A stretch of DNA of 9,577 nt from Erysipelotrichaceae bacterium (lineage in GTDB: Bacteria > Bacillota_I > Bacilli_A > Erysipelotrichales > Coprobacillaceae): the NCBI GenBank assembly GCA_021202205.1, contig JAJQDJ010000099.1:1-9577 (forward strand), read 5' to 3'. The first letter of the stretch is position 1, and the number at the start of each line of letters is the position of its first letter. Under the pieces are notes generated by a model. It was not told where the DNA came from. It ran no database searches and worked only from the letters and a program-made list of their open reading frames with translations. The position numbers were made by a program, and so were the translations under genes. This document shows, one piece after another, positions 1 through 6,923 of the stretch.

Positions 1-52
1 ACCCGTAAAGTCATTAACATATAATTTCTTAAAAATAAACTTAATGACATTG
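1..52. mobile_element. Probable terminal fragment of an insertion sequence (outer end at about 52)
   Basis: The 15-mer AACTTAATGACATTG at 38-52 is the exact reverse complement of CAATGTCATTAAGTT at 9526-9540, where a gene is abruptly interrupted. Both window edges therefore look like ends of one IS type with inverted termini, element interior lying outward in each case. A sub-terminal GTCATTAA at 10-17 is also inverted relative to TTAATGAC at 41-48. No transposase coding is visible here, so the family cannot be named. The neighbouring regulator gene ends at 69-71, so this copy sits just downstream of it and does not interrupt it. The boundary is uncertain by a few bases. Confidence 0.6.
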
Positions 53-68
53 ACTCAATGACTCGTTT

Positions 69-1986
69 TTAGTTTTGATGTTTTATCATTAATTTTAAAA
101 AATCTATGTAAGTAATATTATTATACAATTTGGAAATATCGTCACTTTCACAAAGATGATTAAGACTATTGTTTAAAGTATTCACTATAAAGCGATTTTG
201 ATCCATACAAGAAAATAGTATAAAACTATTGATCTATAAACATTAATGGCTCTTTTAAAATTACAACAACGACAATATTGTTACTGTTAAGAGGCTTTTT
301 TAATTTCAATAATGCAATATTATTAGCATAATATGTAGTTGAAATCGTATCTTTAGAAGACAACGTTTTTACAAATGATTCCTTAATAGTAGGATATTGC
401 CCATTTAATAAGCGATATATTTCATTCACAACATCTGTTTTACGATGAGCTTCGACATTCGATGAAAATAATTTTGGATGAAATAATGTTTCTAAACGAT
501 AATGATCAAGTGTAAAGGATAGATAGTTTTTAATTTTATTATAATCATTATCAGTAATAATTTGTGAAATATTGATATAAGGAATGGCTAGTTTTTGATG
601 AATGGATGTTGTACTAATAATAAAATCATATTGACTTAAATCCTCATCTTCTAATTTATAAAATTGGAATGTTTTTATAATATCTATCTTATTTTCAAAA
701 TGTTCTAATAGTAAATTACGACATAGGGTTGCATGTCCACCACCTAAACCAGTTAATAAGAGTACTCTTTTCTTAGAACTACGCTGTTTTGTGATAGCAT
801 CTTGAAATAAAATGCTAAAGAAAGCAATCTCGCTACTAGTTATATATTTGTGTTCATATTCATATATAACATTAGATGTAATTTGTGCCAATTCATAAGC
901 CAAGGGATAGTTCGATTGGATTGTATTATATATGGGCGTTCTAACTTTTTCGTTATAGTATAAACGAATAAGTGATGACTCTACATAATGTTGAAAAGTA
1001 TAATTAAAATGTTTATCATTAAAATGTAATAATGTTTGTTGGTATATTTCATCAAATATACGATCTATGAGTTCATGAATATCATAATTGATATGTCTTG
1101 TATATACATTTAAGGAAACACCCTTTGATGAACGTAAACATATTAATTGGATAGCAATATTATTAACTTCATGTTCGTTGACTGATTTTTTTATTGCTTT
1201 GGAAATTGTGCTTGCAATATCGTTAGCACATTTAAACTCACTACGACCTTCGATTATTTTTAGATCATGCGAAAAGGTAATGCAATGGTCAGTTAAAATT
1301 CTCATCATAGTGATTGATAAACGTAGTAAAAAATCGACTAAGGACAAATCAGACATCTCAATATGATGTTTTTTAATAATTTTAATGATATTATATTCCA
1401 ATGAATTTTTATCCATTAAATAAGATTGTAAGTAATCATAAAACATTTCTGATTGAGTAAGATTCACAAATAAGTGGTCACATAAAGCTTTACGTTTATT
1501 TATTTCATCACCCGATATACAAATTCAATAATTAGGTTTTTGTTTAACAATAAGATTGTATTTTGAAATATTATGTCTAATTTTCTTTATATCACCAGAT
1601 ATGGTTGAACGACTAATTAATAATTCATCTGCAAGATCATCAATCTTAAGATATCCTTCAGCTTCAAGTAGGCGTGTTACAATATAATTTTGTCTGTCTT
1701 CAGGATAGGTAGGAAAAAGGGATTCCCTTTTTTGTGTTTCCTGCTCTAAATAATGTGAAAGTTCAAGTAAAGATTTGGAATCCTGACCTTGTAATAAATA
1801 CCCTTTGGAAGTTTTTGATACAAGCTCATATCCTAAACTCTTACATATTTCTTTAATATCAATCATTTCTTCTCTAACTAATCGTCGATTAATACCAGTG
1901 GCTGAGGAAATATCGTAGGAAGATATATAATCATTTGATGAAATCAATAATTTTAAGATTGCTATTTGATTTTTTGTAAGATTCAT
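69..1986 (-). pseudogene. BglG/LicR-type PRD transcriptional regulator, broken by a nonsense codon and a 3' frameshift
   Basis: Restored, this gene encodes about 638 residues, the usual length of LicR/MtlR/ManR-type activators of PTS operons. Domains in order are an N-terminal winged HTH (from MNLTKNQIAILKLL), a second Mga-like HTH (YIVTRLLEAEGYLKIDDLA), two PRDs, an EIIB-like domain (RVLLLTGLGGGHA) and an EIIA-like tail. An in-frame TGA at 1525-1527 falls where the family has KPxYG; the reading continues in the same frame as ICISGDEINKRKALC, so one base change from GGA explains it. A TAG at 226-228 ends the frame early. One frame over, the EIIA-like tail continues as FILFSCMDQNRFIVNTLN to a TAA at 69-71, so an indel lies near 226-240. 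The ATG at 1984-1986 follows AAGAGTGG; a GTG at 1993-1995 is an alternative start. The gene is divergent from the EIIC gene, its likely target. Conserved PRD histidines, the EIIB cysteine and the EIIA histidine appear substituted. Confidence 0.8.
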
Positions 1987-2006
1987 GATAACCACTCTTT
2001 GAAATC

Positions 2007-2035
2007 ATTATAGCACATTTCAAAATATGAGTAAA
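2007..2035 (-). promoter_or_regulatory. Promoter of the PRD regulator gene
   Basis: Read on the minus strand, TTTACT (2030-2035) is followed after 17 bp by TATAAT (2007-2012) with an extended-10 TGC just before it. The predicted start of transcription, near 2000, lies only about 14 bases before the ATG at 1986. The -35 box lies inside the LacI-type operator at 2029-2044, so repressor binding there should block RNA polymerase. Confidence 0.65.
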
Positions 2036-2044
2036 CGTTTTCTC
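2029..2044. promoter_or_regulatory. LacI-type operator O1 (regulator side)
   Basis: GAGTAAACGTTTTCTC is nearly palindromic around a central ACGT. It is the exact reverse complement of the 16-mer at 2150-2165. The AAACGTTT core is typical of LacI/GalR-family operators. It differs from the CcpA cre consensus TGWAANCGNTNWCA at both outer positions (AG...CT instead of TG...CA), which favours a local LacI regulator over CcpA. The gene at 6908-7927 is the obvious candidate ligand-sensing repressor. Confidence 0.75.
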
Positions 2045-2104
2045 TTAAAGTTAAAATATTAACATATTATAAAAAATCGAATTAAATGGCATTAGTTGTG
2101 CCCA

Positions 2105-2145
2105 TATAATAAGTAGAAAAATATGTATAAAAATGATAGTATAAT
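2105..2145 (+). promoter_or_regulatory. Promoter region of the EIIC transcription unit
   Basis: Two TATAAT hexamers are present at 2105-2110 and 2140-2145. The second lies 5 bp before operator O2, the classical arrangement for LacI repression, and would start transcription near 2152. Neither has a good -35 hexamer 16-18 bp upstream. A weak -35 is expected for a promoter needing an activator, such as the divergently encoded PRD regulator. Which -10 is used cannot be settled by eye. Confidence 0.45.
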
Positions 2146-2149
2146 CATA

Positions 2150-2165
2150 GAGAAAACGTTTACTC
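2150..2165. promoter_or_regulatory. LacI-type operator O2 (EIIC side)
   Basis: GAGAAAACGTTTACTC is the exact reverse complement of O1 at 2029-2044. The centres are 121 bp apart, so a tetrameric or paired repressor might loop the intervening divergent promoters. O2 covers the predicted transcription start for EIIC and lies 9 bases before the AAAGGAG ribosome binding site (2174-2180). Confidence 0.75.
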
Positions 2166-2188
2166 GTTAAACGAAAGGAGAGAAATAT

Positions 2189-3547
2189 ATGTCACAAGAA
2201 AACGAAAACAAATCCTTTATGGACAAATTGATGGATGTAGTCGATAAGATTGCTGGTCCAATGGCAAGATTTGGCCAAATACCATTTGTTCAAGCTATTG
2301 TTAATGGTATGGTTCATGCCGTTGGTGTTACAATGGTTGGTTCAATCTTCTTGATTCTTTATTTATTAAGTGCTGATGGTGGTGGATTAACAGAAACAGC
2401 GTTATTGCCTTTCTTAAGACCATGGGCAAATGATTTTGCATTAGTTAATAGCTTATCAATGAGTATCATGGCTGTTTATATTGTTATCTCTATTGGTTCA
2501 GAATATGCTGAATTAAAAGGTTTCAATAAAACAACAGGTGCTGTTGGTGCTTTCTTTGCTTTTATCTTATTAAATTACAACTCAGTTGGTAATTTAGTAG
2601 TTACAGCTGCTGATGGGACTTTAAGTGCTGGAAATAGTGCTTTTGATATCTCTTATTGGGGTAGTGCTGGTATTATCACAGCTATGGTAGCTGGAGCAAT
2701 TGCTATTAATGTTATTGATTTATGTTATAAATATAATATCAAGATTACATTACCAAAATCTGTACCTCCTGCAATCGCCGATAGTTTTTCAGCAATTATT
2801 CCTTATTTCATTATTTTTTATTATTTGCTGGGGTATAAGAACAATTGCTGGAATCAATATTCCTGATGTTGTTCAAAATATGTTATTACCAGTTTTATCA
2901 GCTGCTGATAATATTGGTGTCTACACATTACAACAATTCTTAAGTGCTTTATTGTGGACAGTTGGTTTACATGGTGATAATATTACTGGTGCTGTTACTA
3001 GCTCATTCTTAAATACATGGATTGTAGAAAACAATACTGCCTTCATGAATGGTACAGCTGTTGCTGATTTACCTTATACATGGACACCTAACTTATGTAG
3101 ATTATCTCAATGGGTATCATCTTGTTGGCCAATCTTAGTTTATATGGTTATGTCAAGCAAAAAGCTTCCTCATTAAAAACTTTGGCTGCTATTAGTGCTC
3201 CATCTGAAATTTTCTGTATTGTTGAACCAATTATGTTTGGGTTACCGGTTGTATTAAATCCATACTTATTTATCCCATTTATTTTATCACATACAATAAC
3301 TGCTCCATTAACTTATTTCTTAACAGATATAGGTTTTGTTGGTAAACAATATATCAGCTTACCATGGGCAACGCCATCACCTATTTTAGGATATTTGGCA
3401 GCAGGTGGTTCAATTGGAGGATTTATTGTTGTATTTATTAACTTTGCAATAGGAATGATTATTTTCTTCCCATTCTGGAAGGCATACGAAAAAGCTGAAG
3501 TTGCAAAATATGAAGAACAGGCCGCTCAAGTTGAAACTGAAGCATAA
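2189..3547 (+). pseudogene. PTS EIIC permease, lactose/cellobiose family, frameshifted
   Basis: This is the membrane permease of a lactose/cellobiose/diacetylchitobiose-family PTS, which binds the sugar and carries it across during phosphotransfer. Restored length is about 452 residues, normal for CelB/LicC/GmuC. Several hydrophobic segments are obvious, and WTVGLHGDNI and VEPIMFGLPVVLNP carry the conserved substrate-site His and Glu. The start ATG follows AAAGGAG by 8 bases. Frame 1 runs to a T6 run at 2814-2819; removing one T gives IIFIICWGIR. The second frame runs to an A5 run at 3159-3163; adding one A gives MSSKKASSLKTLAA and returns to frame 1 to the stop. As written, the product stops at 2866 and loses the His and Glu motifs. 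A third disturbance may lie at 3093-3116. The gene is either genuinely broken or affected by homopolymer errors. It heads the catabolic operon, and its EIIB partner is probably the separate gene at 8116. Confidence 0.8.
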
Positions 3548-3555
3548 GATTTATT

Positions 3556-3585
3556 AGCAGGTTTGTTAACAAACCTGCTTTTTTT
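3556..3585 (+). terminator. Rho-independent terminator after EIIC
   Basis: AGCAGGTTTG (3556-3565), loop TTAA, then CAAACCTGCT (3570-3579), a perfect 10-bp stem followed by a run of seven T (3579-3585). The ribosome binding site AAGGAAG of the next gene begins only a few bases later, which leaves no room for a new promoter. The downstream four-gene run must therefore rely on read-through or on a promoter inside EIIC. Confidence 0.9.
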
Positions 3586-3601
3586 AAAAGGAAGTGAAAA
3601 A

Positions 3602-4054
3602 ATGATTGAATGTCCTCATTGTCATAAAGATTTACCAGATGACTCAATATATTGTATTTATTGTGGTGAACCAGTCAAAAAAATTACACAAAAAGATTTA
3701 GAAAAAGCTAAAAAGCGCATTGAAGAAGAAAAAAAAGATCCTAATTTAAAGGATAATCCACGTAAAAACAATTGGAGTAAATTAGGATTACTCATTTTCT
3801 TTGTTTGTTTAGTAGGATTGGATTTTTTACTTGCAACGGTGCTTGAAGCAATGGAATTTAATTCTACATTTGTCTTTTTTATAAGCTTTATTGGTTATGT
3901 TATAGCCTGTGCATGTGGAATAATGTCTTTGGTCATTGATTATCAAGATAAGAAAAAGGGTTATCAGCCAAATGGTAATACAAGCATGGCCTGGGTTGAT
4001 ATATGCATTAGTATTTATATTGCATTAGTGAATCTTACAAATGTTATTTTATAA
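3602..4054 (+). CDS. Small zinc-ribbon membrane protein (first of pair)
   Basis: This 150-residue protein opens with a zinc ribbon, with Cys4/Cys7 and Cys18/Cys21 as two CxxC knuckles (CPHC and CIYC). A lysine/glutamate-rich linker at about 27-58 could form a short coiled coil. Three hydrophobic segments follow at about 61-81, 89-112 and 128-150, so it is predicted to be membrane-anchored with the zinc ribbon in the cytoplasm. Such zinc-ribbon/TM proteins are common in Firmicutes, but no specific function is known to me. The ATG is chosen because AAGGAAG sits 8 bases upstream; an upstream in-frame ATG at 3563 lies inside the terminator hairpin and is rejected. It is followed after 17 bases by a second protein of similar layout. 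Its place in a sugar operon may be functional or accidental. Confidence 0.85.
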   Translation: MIECPHCHKDLPDDSIYCIYCGEPVKKITQKDLEKAKKRIEEEKKDPNLKDNPRKNNWSKLGLLIFFVCLVGLDFLLATVLEAMEFNSTFVFFISFIGYVIACACGIMSLVIDYQDKKKGYQPNGNTSMAWVDICISIYIALVNLTNVIL

Positions 4055-4071
4055 AAGAAGGGCGGGATTTC

Positions 4072-4527
4072 ATGTATTGTCGTAAATGTGGTAAAAAAAT
4101 CGATGATAAAGCAATATTTTGTGATAAATGTGGCGAAAAGGTTATCACAGTAAAACAAAGAAGTTATTCTGAAAAATATAATGAAAAAAGGAAACAGGAA
4201 AAAAGTAAATATAGTAAGAAAAAACAAGAAAATGAAGAATTAAAAAATCCATATGTTTTTGCAGCTTTTATTACTAGTGTTGTTGCTACTGTATTGTCTT
4301 TTTTTCCATGGCCATCATCATGGAGTATTGGTACAAGCATGTGGATGCGAATTGTTATTTTAGTTATTGCATTATTATCTGATTATCACAGTGTTAAAGC
4401 ACATCAGGTCAATAATTTATACAGTAAAGAATATGATTATAAGGTTCAGCCAAGAATGCTTTCAATTGCGACTTTCTTAGGCGTTTTCATAACTATTATT
4501 GCTTTGTTCTCAATATTCAATTTATAA
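4072..4527 (+). CDS. Small zinc-ribbon membrane protein (second of pair)
   Basis: This 151-residue protein is built like its upstream neighbour: a zinc ribbon with Cys3/Cys6 and Cys17/Cys20 (CRKC and CDKC), a strongly basic linker at about 28-58 rich in Lys, Glu and Gln, and three hydrophobic segments at about 60-80, 90-104 and 129-149. The shared layout and size suggest an old tandem duplication, although sequence similarity outside the ribbon is low by eye. AAGGGCGGG precedes the ATG by about 6 bases. Its TAA at 4525-4527 overlaps the AAGGAGG ribosome binding site of manA, so the two are probably translationally linked. Function is unknown; a scaffold, sensor or membrane partner role would be guesswork. 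Confidence 0.85.
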   Translation: MYCRKCGKKIDDKAIFCDKCGEKVITVKQRSYSEKYNEKRKQEKSKYSKKKQENEELKNPYVFAAFITSVVATVLSFFPWPSSWSIGTSMWMRIVILVIALLSDYHSVKAHQVNNLYSKEYDYKVQPRMLSIATFLGVFITIIALFSIFNL

Positions 4528-4537
4528 GGAGGCCATT

Positions 4538-5464
4538 TTGAGTATATTGTTTTTCAAGTCCATTCCTAGACCAGCTATATGGGGTCATACACTCGTTAAG
4601 GATTATTTTGGATATGATTATTTTCCCGATGGTATAGGTCAATCATGGGCATTTAGTGCACAAAAAGATGCTTCAACAATTTGTTTGAGTGATCCATATA
4701 AGAACATAACATTACTAGAATTATGGGAAAATCATCGAGAGTTATTTGGAAATCAAGAAGGTGTATTTCCGGTTATAATATCACTTGTTGGACCAGAAGA
4801 TGACTTGAGCATTCAGGTTCATCCTGACACTGAACATGCTAAAAAACTTGGATATCCATCCGGTAAAAATGAAGCATGGTATTTTATAGAAACAAAAGAT
4901 AACGCTTCAATTGTTTATGGACATAATGCTAAAGATAAACAAGATCTTATGCATTATATTAATGATGAAAACTATGATGATTTGATTCGTCACTTAGATG
5001 TTCATACTGGCGATTTTGTTTATTTACCTGCAGGATTGTTACATGCTTTAAAAAAGGGTAGTATTGTTTATGAAATTCAGCAAGCAACAGATATAACCTA
5101 TCGTTTTTATGATTATCATCGTAAAGATGATAATGGTAACGAACGTGAACTTCATTTACAACAGGCTATTGATTGTTTATCATATAATCTAAAGGATATG
5201 AAAAATGATATTCATCCATTTATTGAAGAAACAGATCATTGTAAAAAGACGACATTTATTTCTAATGATTCATTTACAGTTACAAAATTAGAAATAACGG
5301 GAGATTATTCATATCATGACAATCATTATCAGTTAGCTACTGTTGTTGAAGGTGATGGTTATGTTGATTCTAAAAAGATTAAGCTTGGAGATAATTTCTT
5401 GATTCCTTATAACACAAAAGTTAAAATGATGGGACAGTTCACTTTAATGATGACAACAAAATAA
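4538..5464 (+). CDS. manA: Mannose-6-phosphate isomerase, type I (zinc-dependent)
   Basis: Interconverts mannose-6-phosphate and fructose-6-phosphate in the cytoplasm, feeding mannose units into glycolysis. The 308-residue product matches the short Firmicutes ManA/GmuF type. Zinc ligands are visible as Gln93 and His95 in IQVHPD, Glu112 in KNEAWY and His169 in PAGLLHA. Arg189 lies in TYRFYDYHR, and a cupin-like C-terminal domain follows. The start is the TTG at 4538, because a full AAGGAGG (4526-4532) sits 5 bases before it and the resulting N-terminus (MSILFFKSIPRPAIWG) matches the family. An ATG at 4499 lies inside the upstream gene and has no ribosome binding site. It lies 10 bases after the zinc-ribbon gene and 16 before GH1. 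Pairing with a phospho-glycosidase and PTS genes suggests the imported sugar contains mannose. Confidence 0.93.
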   Translation: MSILFFKSIPRPAIWGHTLVKDYFGYDYFPDGIGQSWAFSAQKDASTICLSDPYKNITLLELWENHRELFGNQEGVFPVIISLVGPEDDLSIQVHPDTEHAKKLGYPSGKNEAWYFIETKDNASIVYGHNAKDKQDLMHYINDENYDDLIRHLDVHTGDFVYLPAGLLHALKKGSIVYEIQQATDITYRFYDYHRKDDNGNERELHLQQAIDCLSYNLKDMKNDIHPFIEETDHCKKTTFISNDSFTVTKLEITGDYSYHDNHYQLATVVEGDGYVDSKKIKLGDNFLIPYNTKVKMMGQFTLMMTTK

Positions 5465-5480
5465 GAAAGTAGGAAAATAT

Positions 5481-6893
5481 ATGAAAAAAGATTTTTTATG
5501 GGGCGGTGCTTTAAGCAATTTTCAAGCAGAGGGCGGATATCTAGAAGATGGTAAAGGGTTGAATGTTTATGACACTTTAGTGGTTACTCCTGAAAAAGGC
5601 ATAGAACCGATGTTTTGCGATACTAAGGTTGCAACAGATCATTATCATCATTATAAAGAAGATATTGATTTAATGGCCGAAATGGGTTTTAAAGCTTATC
5701 GATTTTCCATAGTGTGGTCACGAATTCATCCTTTGGGGGATGATGAAACAAATGAAGCAGGTTTAAATTATTATGAAGATATGATTGATTATCTATTAAG
5801 CAAAAATATTGAACCAGTTGTTTCATTAGTTCATTTTGATATGCCAGATCATCTGTTAAGAGAATATAATGGTTTTTTAAATAAACAAGTTATCGACTTT
5901 TATGCAGAACATGTTCAATCAATTGTCACTAGAATGAAGGGAAAAGTTAAATATTGGATTACATATAATGAAATTAATTTAGCGCCTTATCAAAGTGATT
6001 TAGTAGCTGGAACTTATTGTCCAAAGGAAATGAGTAAATCAGAATTATTTGCACATCTTACTATAAATACTCAAATTGCTCATGGTAAAGCTGTTAATGT
6101 GATAAAAGAAGTTGATCCAGCAGCTAAGGTAGGAGGTATGATTGGTCATGCACCATTTTATCCATTAACTTGTAAAAGTGAAGATATTATAGCCGCAGAT
6201 TTTAAAAATAAGATGCATAATTATTTACCTTTTGATATTATGACATCAGGTGAATTGCCTGTTTACTTTAAACATTTTGTAAATTCACGAAATATTAAAA
6301 TAAATTATAACGAAGAAGAACAAACTATTGTTAAAAAAGCTTCTAAGCAATTAGATTATTTGGCTTTTTCTTATTATCGTAGTAACGTGCAAAGTGATAT
6401 GAATGATATAGAAAACCTTATTGCAAAAGAGGATGCAATATTATTTGATTCGCGTCAAATTAAGAATCCATATTATAAAGCTAATGAATGGGGATGGCAG
6501 ATTGATAGTGAAGGTTTAAGATATTCATTAATTGATCTTTATCATCGTTATAATAAGCCGCTGTTTGTTGAAAATGGTATTGGCATTGATGAAAAACTAA
6601 TCGATGGTAAGGTTTATGATGATGAAAGAATTAGTTATTATCAACAGCATATTGCTTCTTTAAAAACAGCAGTAGAGGATAATGGTGTTGATTTAATGGG
6701 TTATTTAGCTTGGAGTCCAATTGATTTTTTAAGTAGTCATAAAGAAATAAGAAAACGTTATGGTTTTGTTTATGTTAATCGTGAATTTGAAGATTTGTTG
6801 GATTTAAAACGCTATCCAAAGAAATCCTTCTATTGGTATCAAAAAGTCATAGCCAGTAACGGAGAAGATTTAGAAAATGATATCAAATATTAA
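5481..6893 (+). CDS. GH1 6-phospho-beta-glycosidase (possibly phospho-beta-mannosidase, GmuD-like)
   Basis: Cytoplasmic glycoside hydrolase family 1 enzyme of 470 residues, full length. It would cleave the 6-phosphorylated disaccharide delivered by the PTS to a sugar-6-phosphate plus a free sugar. The N-terminal signature FLWGGALSNFQAEGG is intact. The acid/base is Glu164 in TYNEIN and the nucleophile is Glu364 in FVENGIG. Ser418, Lys425 and Tyr427 (LSSHKEIRKRYGF) reproduce the spacing of the Ser-Lys-Tyr phosphate-binding motif of 6-phospho-beta-galactosidase, so phosphorylated substrates are expected. The ATG follows a modest AGTAGG. It lies 16 bases after manA and is last in the operon, closed by the hairpin at 6894. 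Glucosidase, galactosidase and mannosidase specificities cannot be told apart by motif; the manA neighbour favours 6-phospho-beta-mannosidase activity, as in B. subtilis gmuD. Confidence 0.93.
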   Translation: MKKDFLWGGALSNFQAEGGYLEDGKGLNVYDTLVVTPEKGIEPMFCDTKVATDHYHHYKEDIDLMAEMGFKAYRFSIVWSRIHPLGDDETNEAGLNYYEDMIDYLLSKNIEPVVSLVHFDMPDHLLREYNGFLNKQVIDFYAEHVQSIVTRMKGKVKYWITYNEINLAPYQSDLVAGTYCPKEMSKSELFAHLTINTQIAHGKAVNVIKEVDPAAKVGGMIGHAPFYPLTCKSEDIIAADFKNKMHNYLPFDIMTSGELPVYFKHFVNSRNIKINYNEEEQTIVKKASKQLDYLAFSYYRSNVQSDMNDIENLIAKEDAILFDSRQIKNPYYKANEWGWQIDSEGLRYSLIDLYHRYNKPLFVENGIGIDEKLIDGKVYDDERISYYQQHIASLKTAVEDNGVDLMGYLAWSPIDFLSSHKEIRKRYGFVYVNREFEDLLDLKRYPKKSFYWYQKVIASNGEDLENDIKY

Positions 6894-6923
6894 AGAGGTT
6901 TGAAAAATCAAACCTCTAATTTT
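6894..6923. terminator. Bidirectional terminator between GH1 and lacI
   Basis: AGAGGTTTGA (6894-6903), loop AAAA, TCAAACCTCT (6908-6917): a perfect 10-bp stem that starts directly after the GH1 stop codon. AATTTT follows on the plus strand and TTTAATATTT on the minus strand, so it can end both convergent transcripts. The lacI stop codon (minus strand, 6908-6910) lies inside the stem. Confidence 0.85.

Noticed and set aside
1088..1366. Open frame on the plus strand inside the PRD regulator
   Set aside because: It lies wholly antisense to conserved PRD domain coding, has no ribosome binding site and no recognisable protein features.
1525..1527. TGA read as tryptophan (alternative genetic code)
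   Set aside because: The family expects Gly here, not Trp, and Trp is encoded by TGG throughout the window. A nonsense mutation from GGA is simpler.
2000..2188. RAT-type antitermination site upstream of EIIC
   Set aside because: No hairpin terminator or overlapping RAT-like stem is visible, and the regulator is of the DNA-binding LicR type, not an RNA-binding antiterminator.
3459..3647. Minus-strand open frame across the EIIC end and terminator
   Set aside because: It crosses a strong terminator hairpin and is antisense to EIIC and zinc-ribbon coding. No ribosome binding site.
4015..4227. Minus-strand open frame rich in Phe and Ile
   Set aside because: It is the antisense of lysine-rich codons at the zinc-ribbon gene junction; low-complexity shadow with no start signals.
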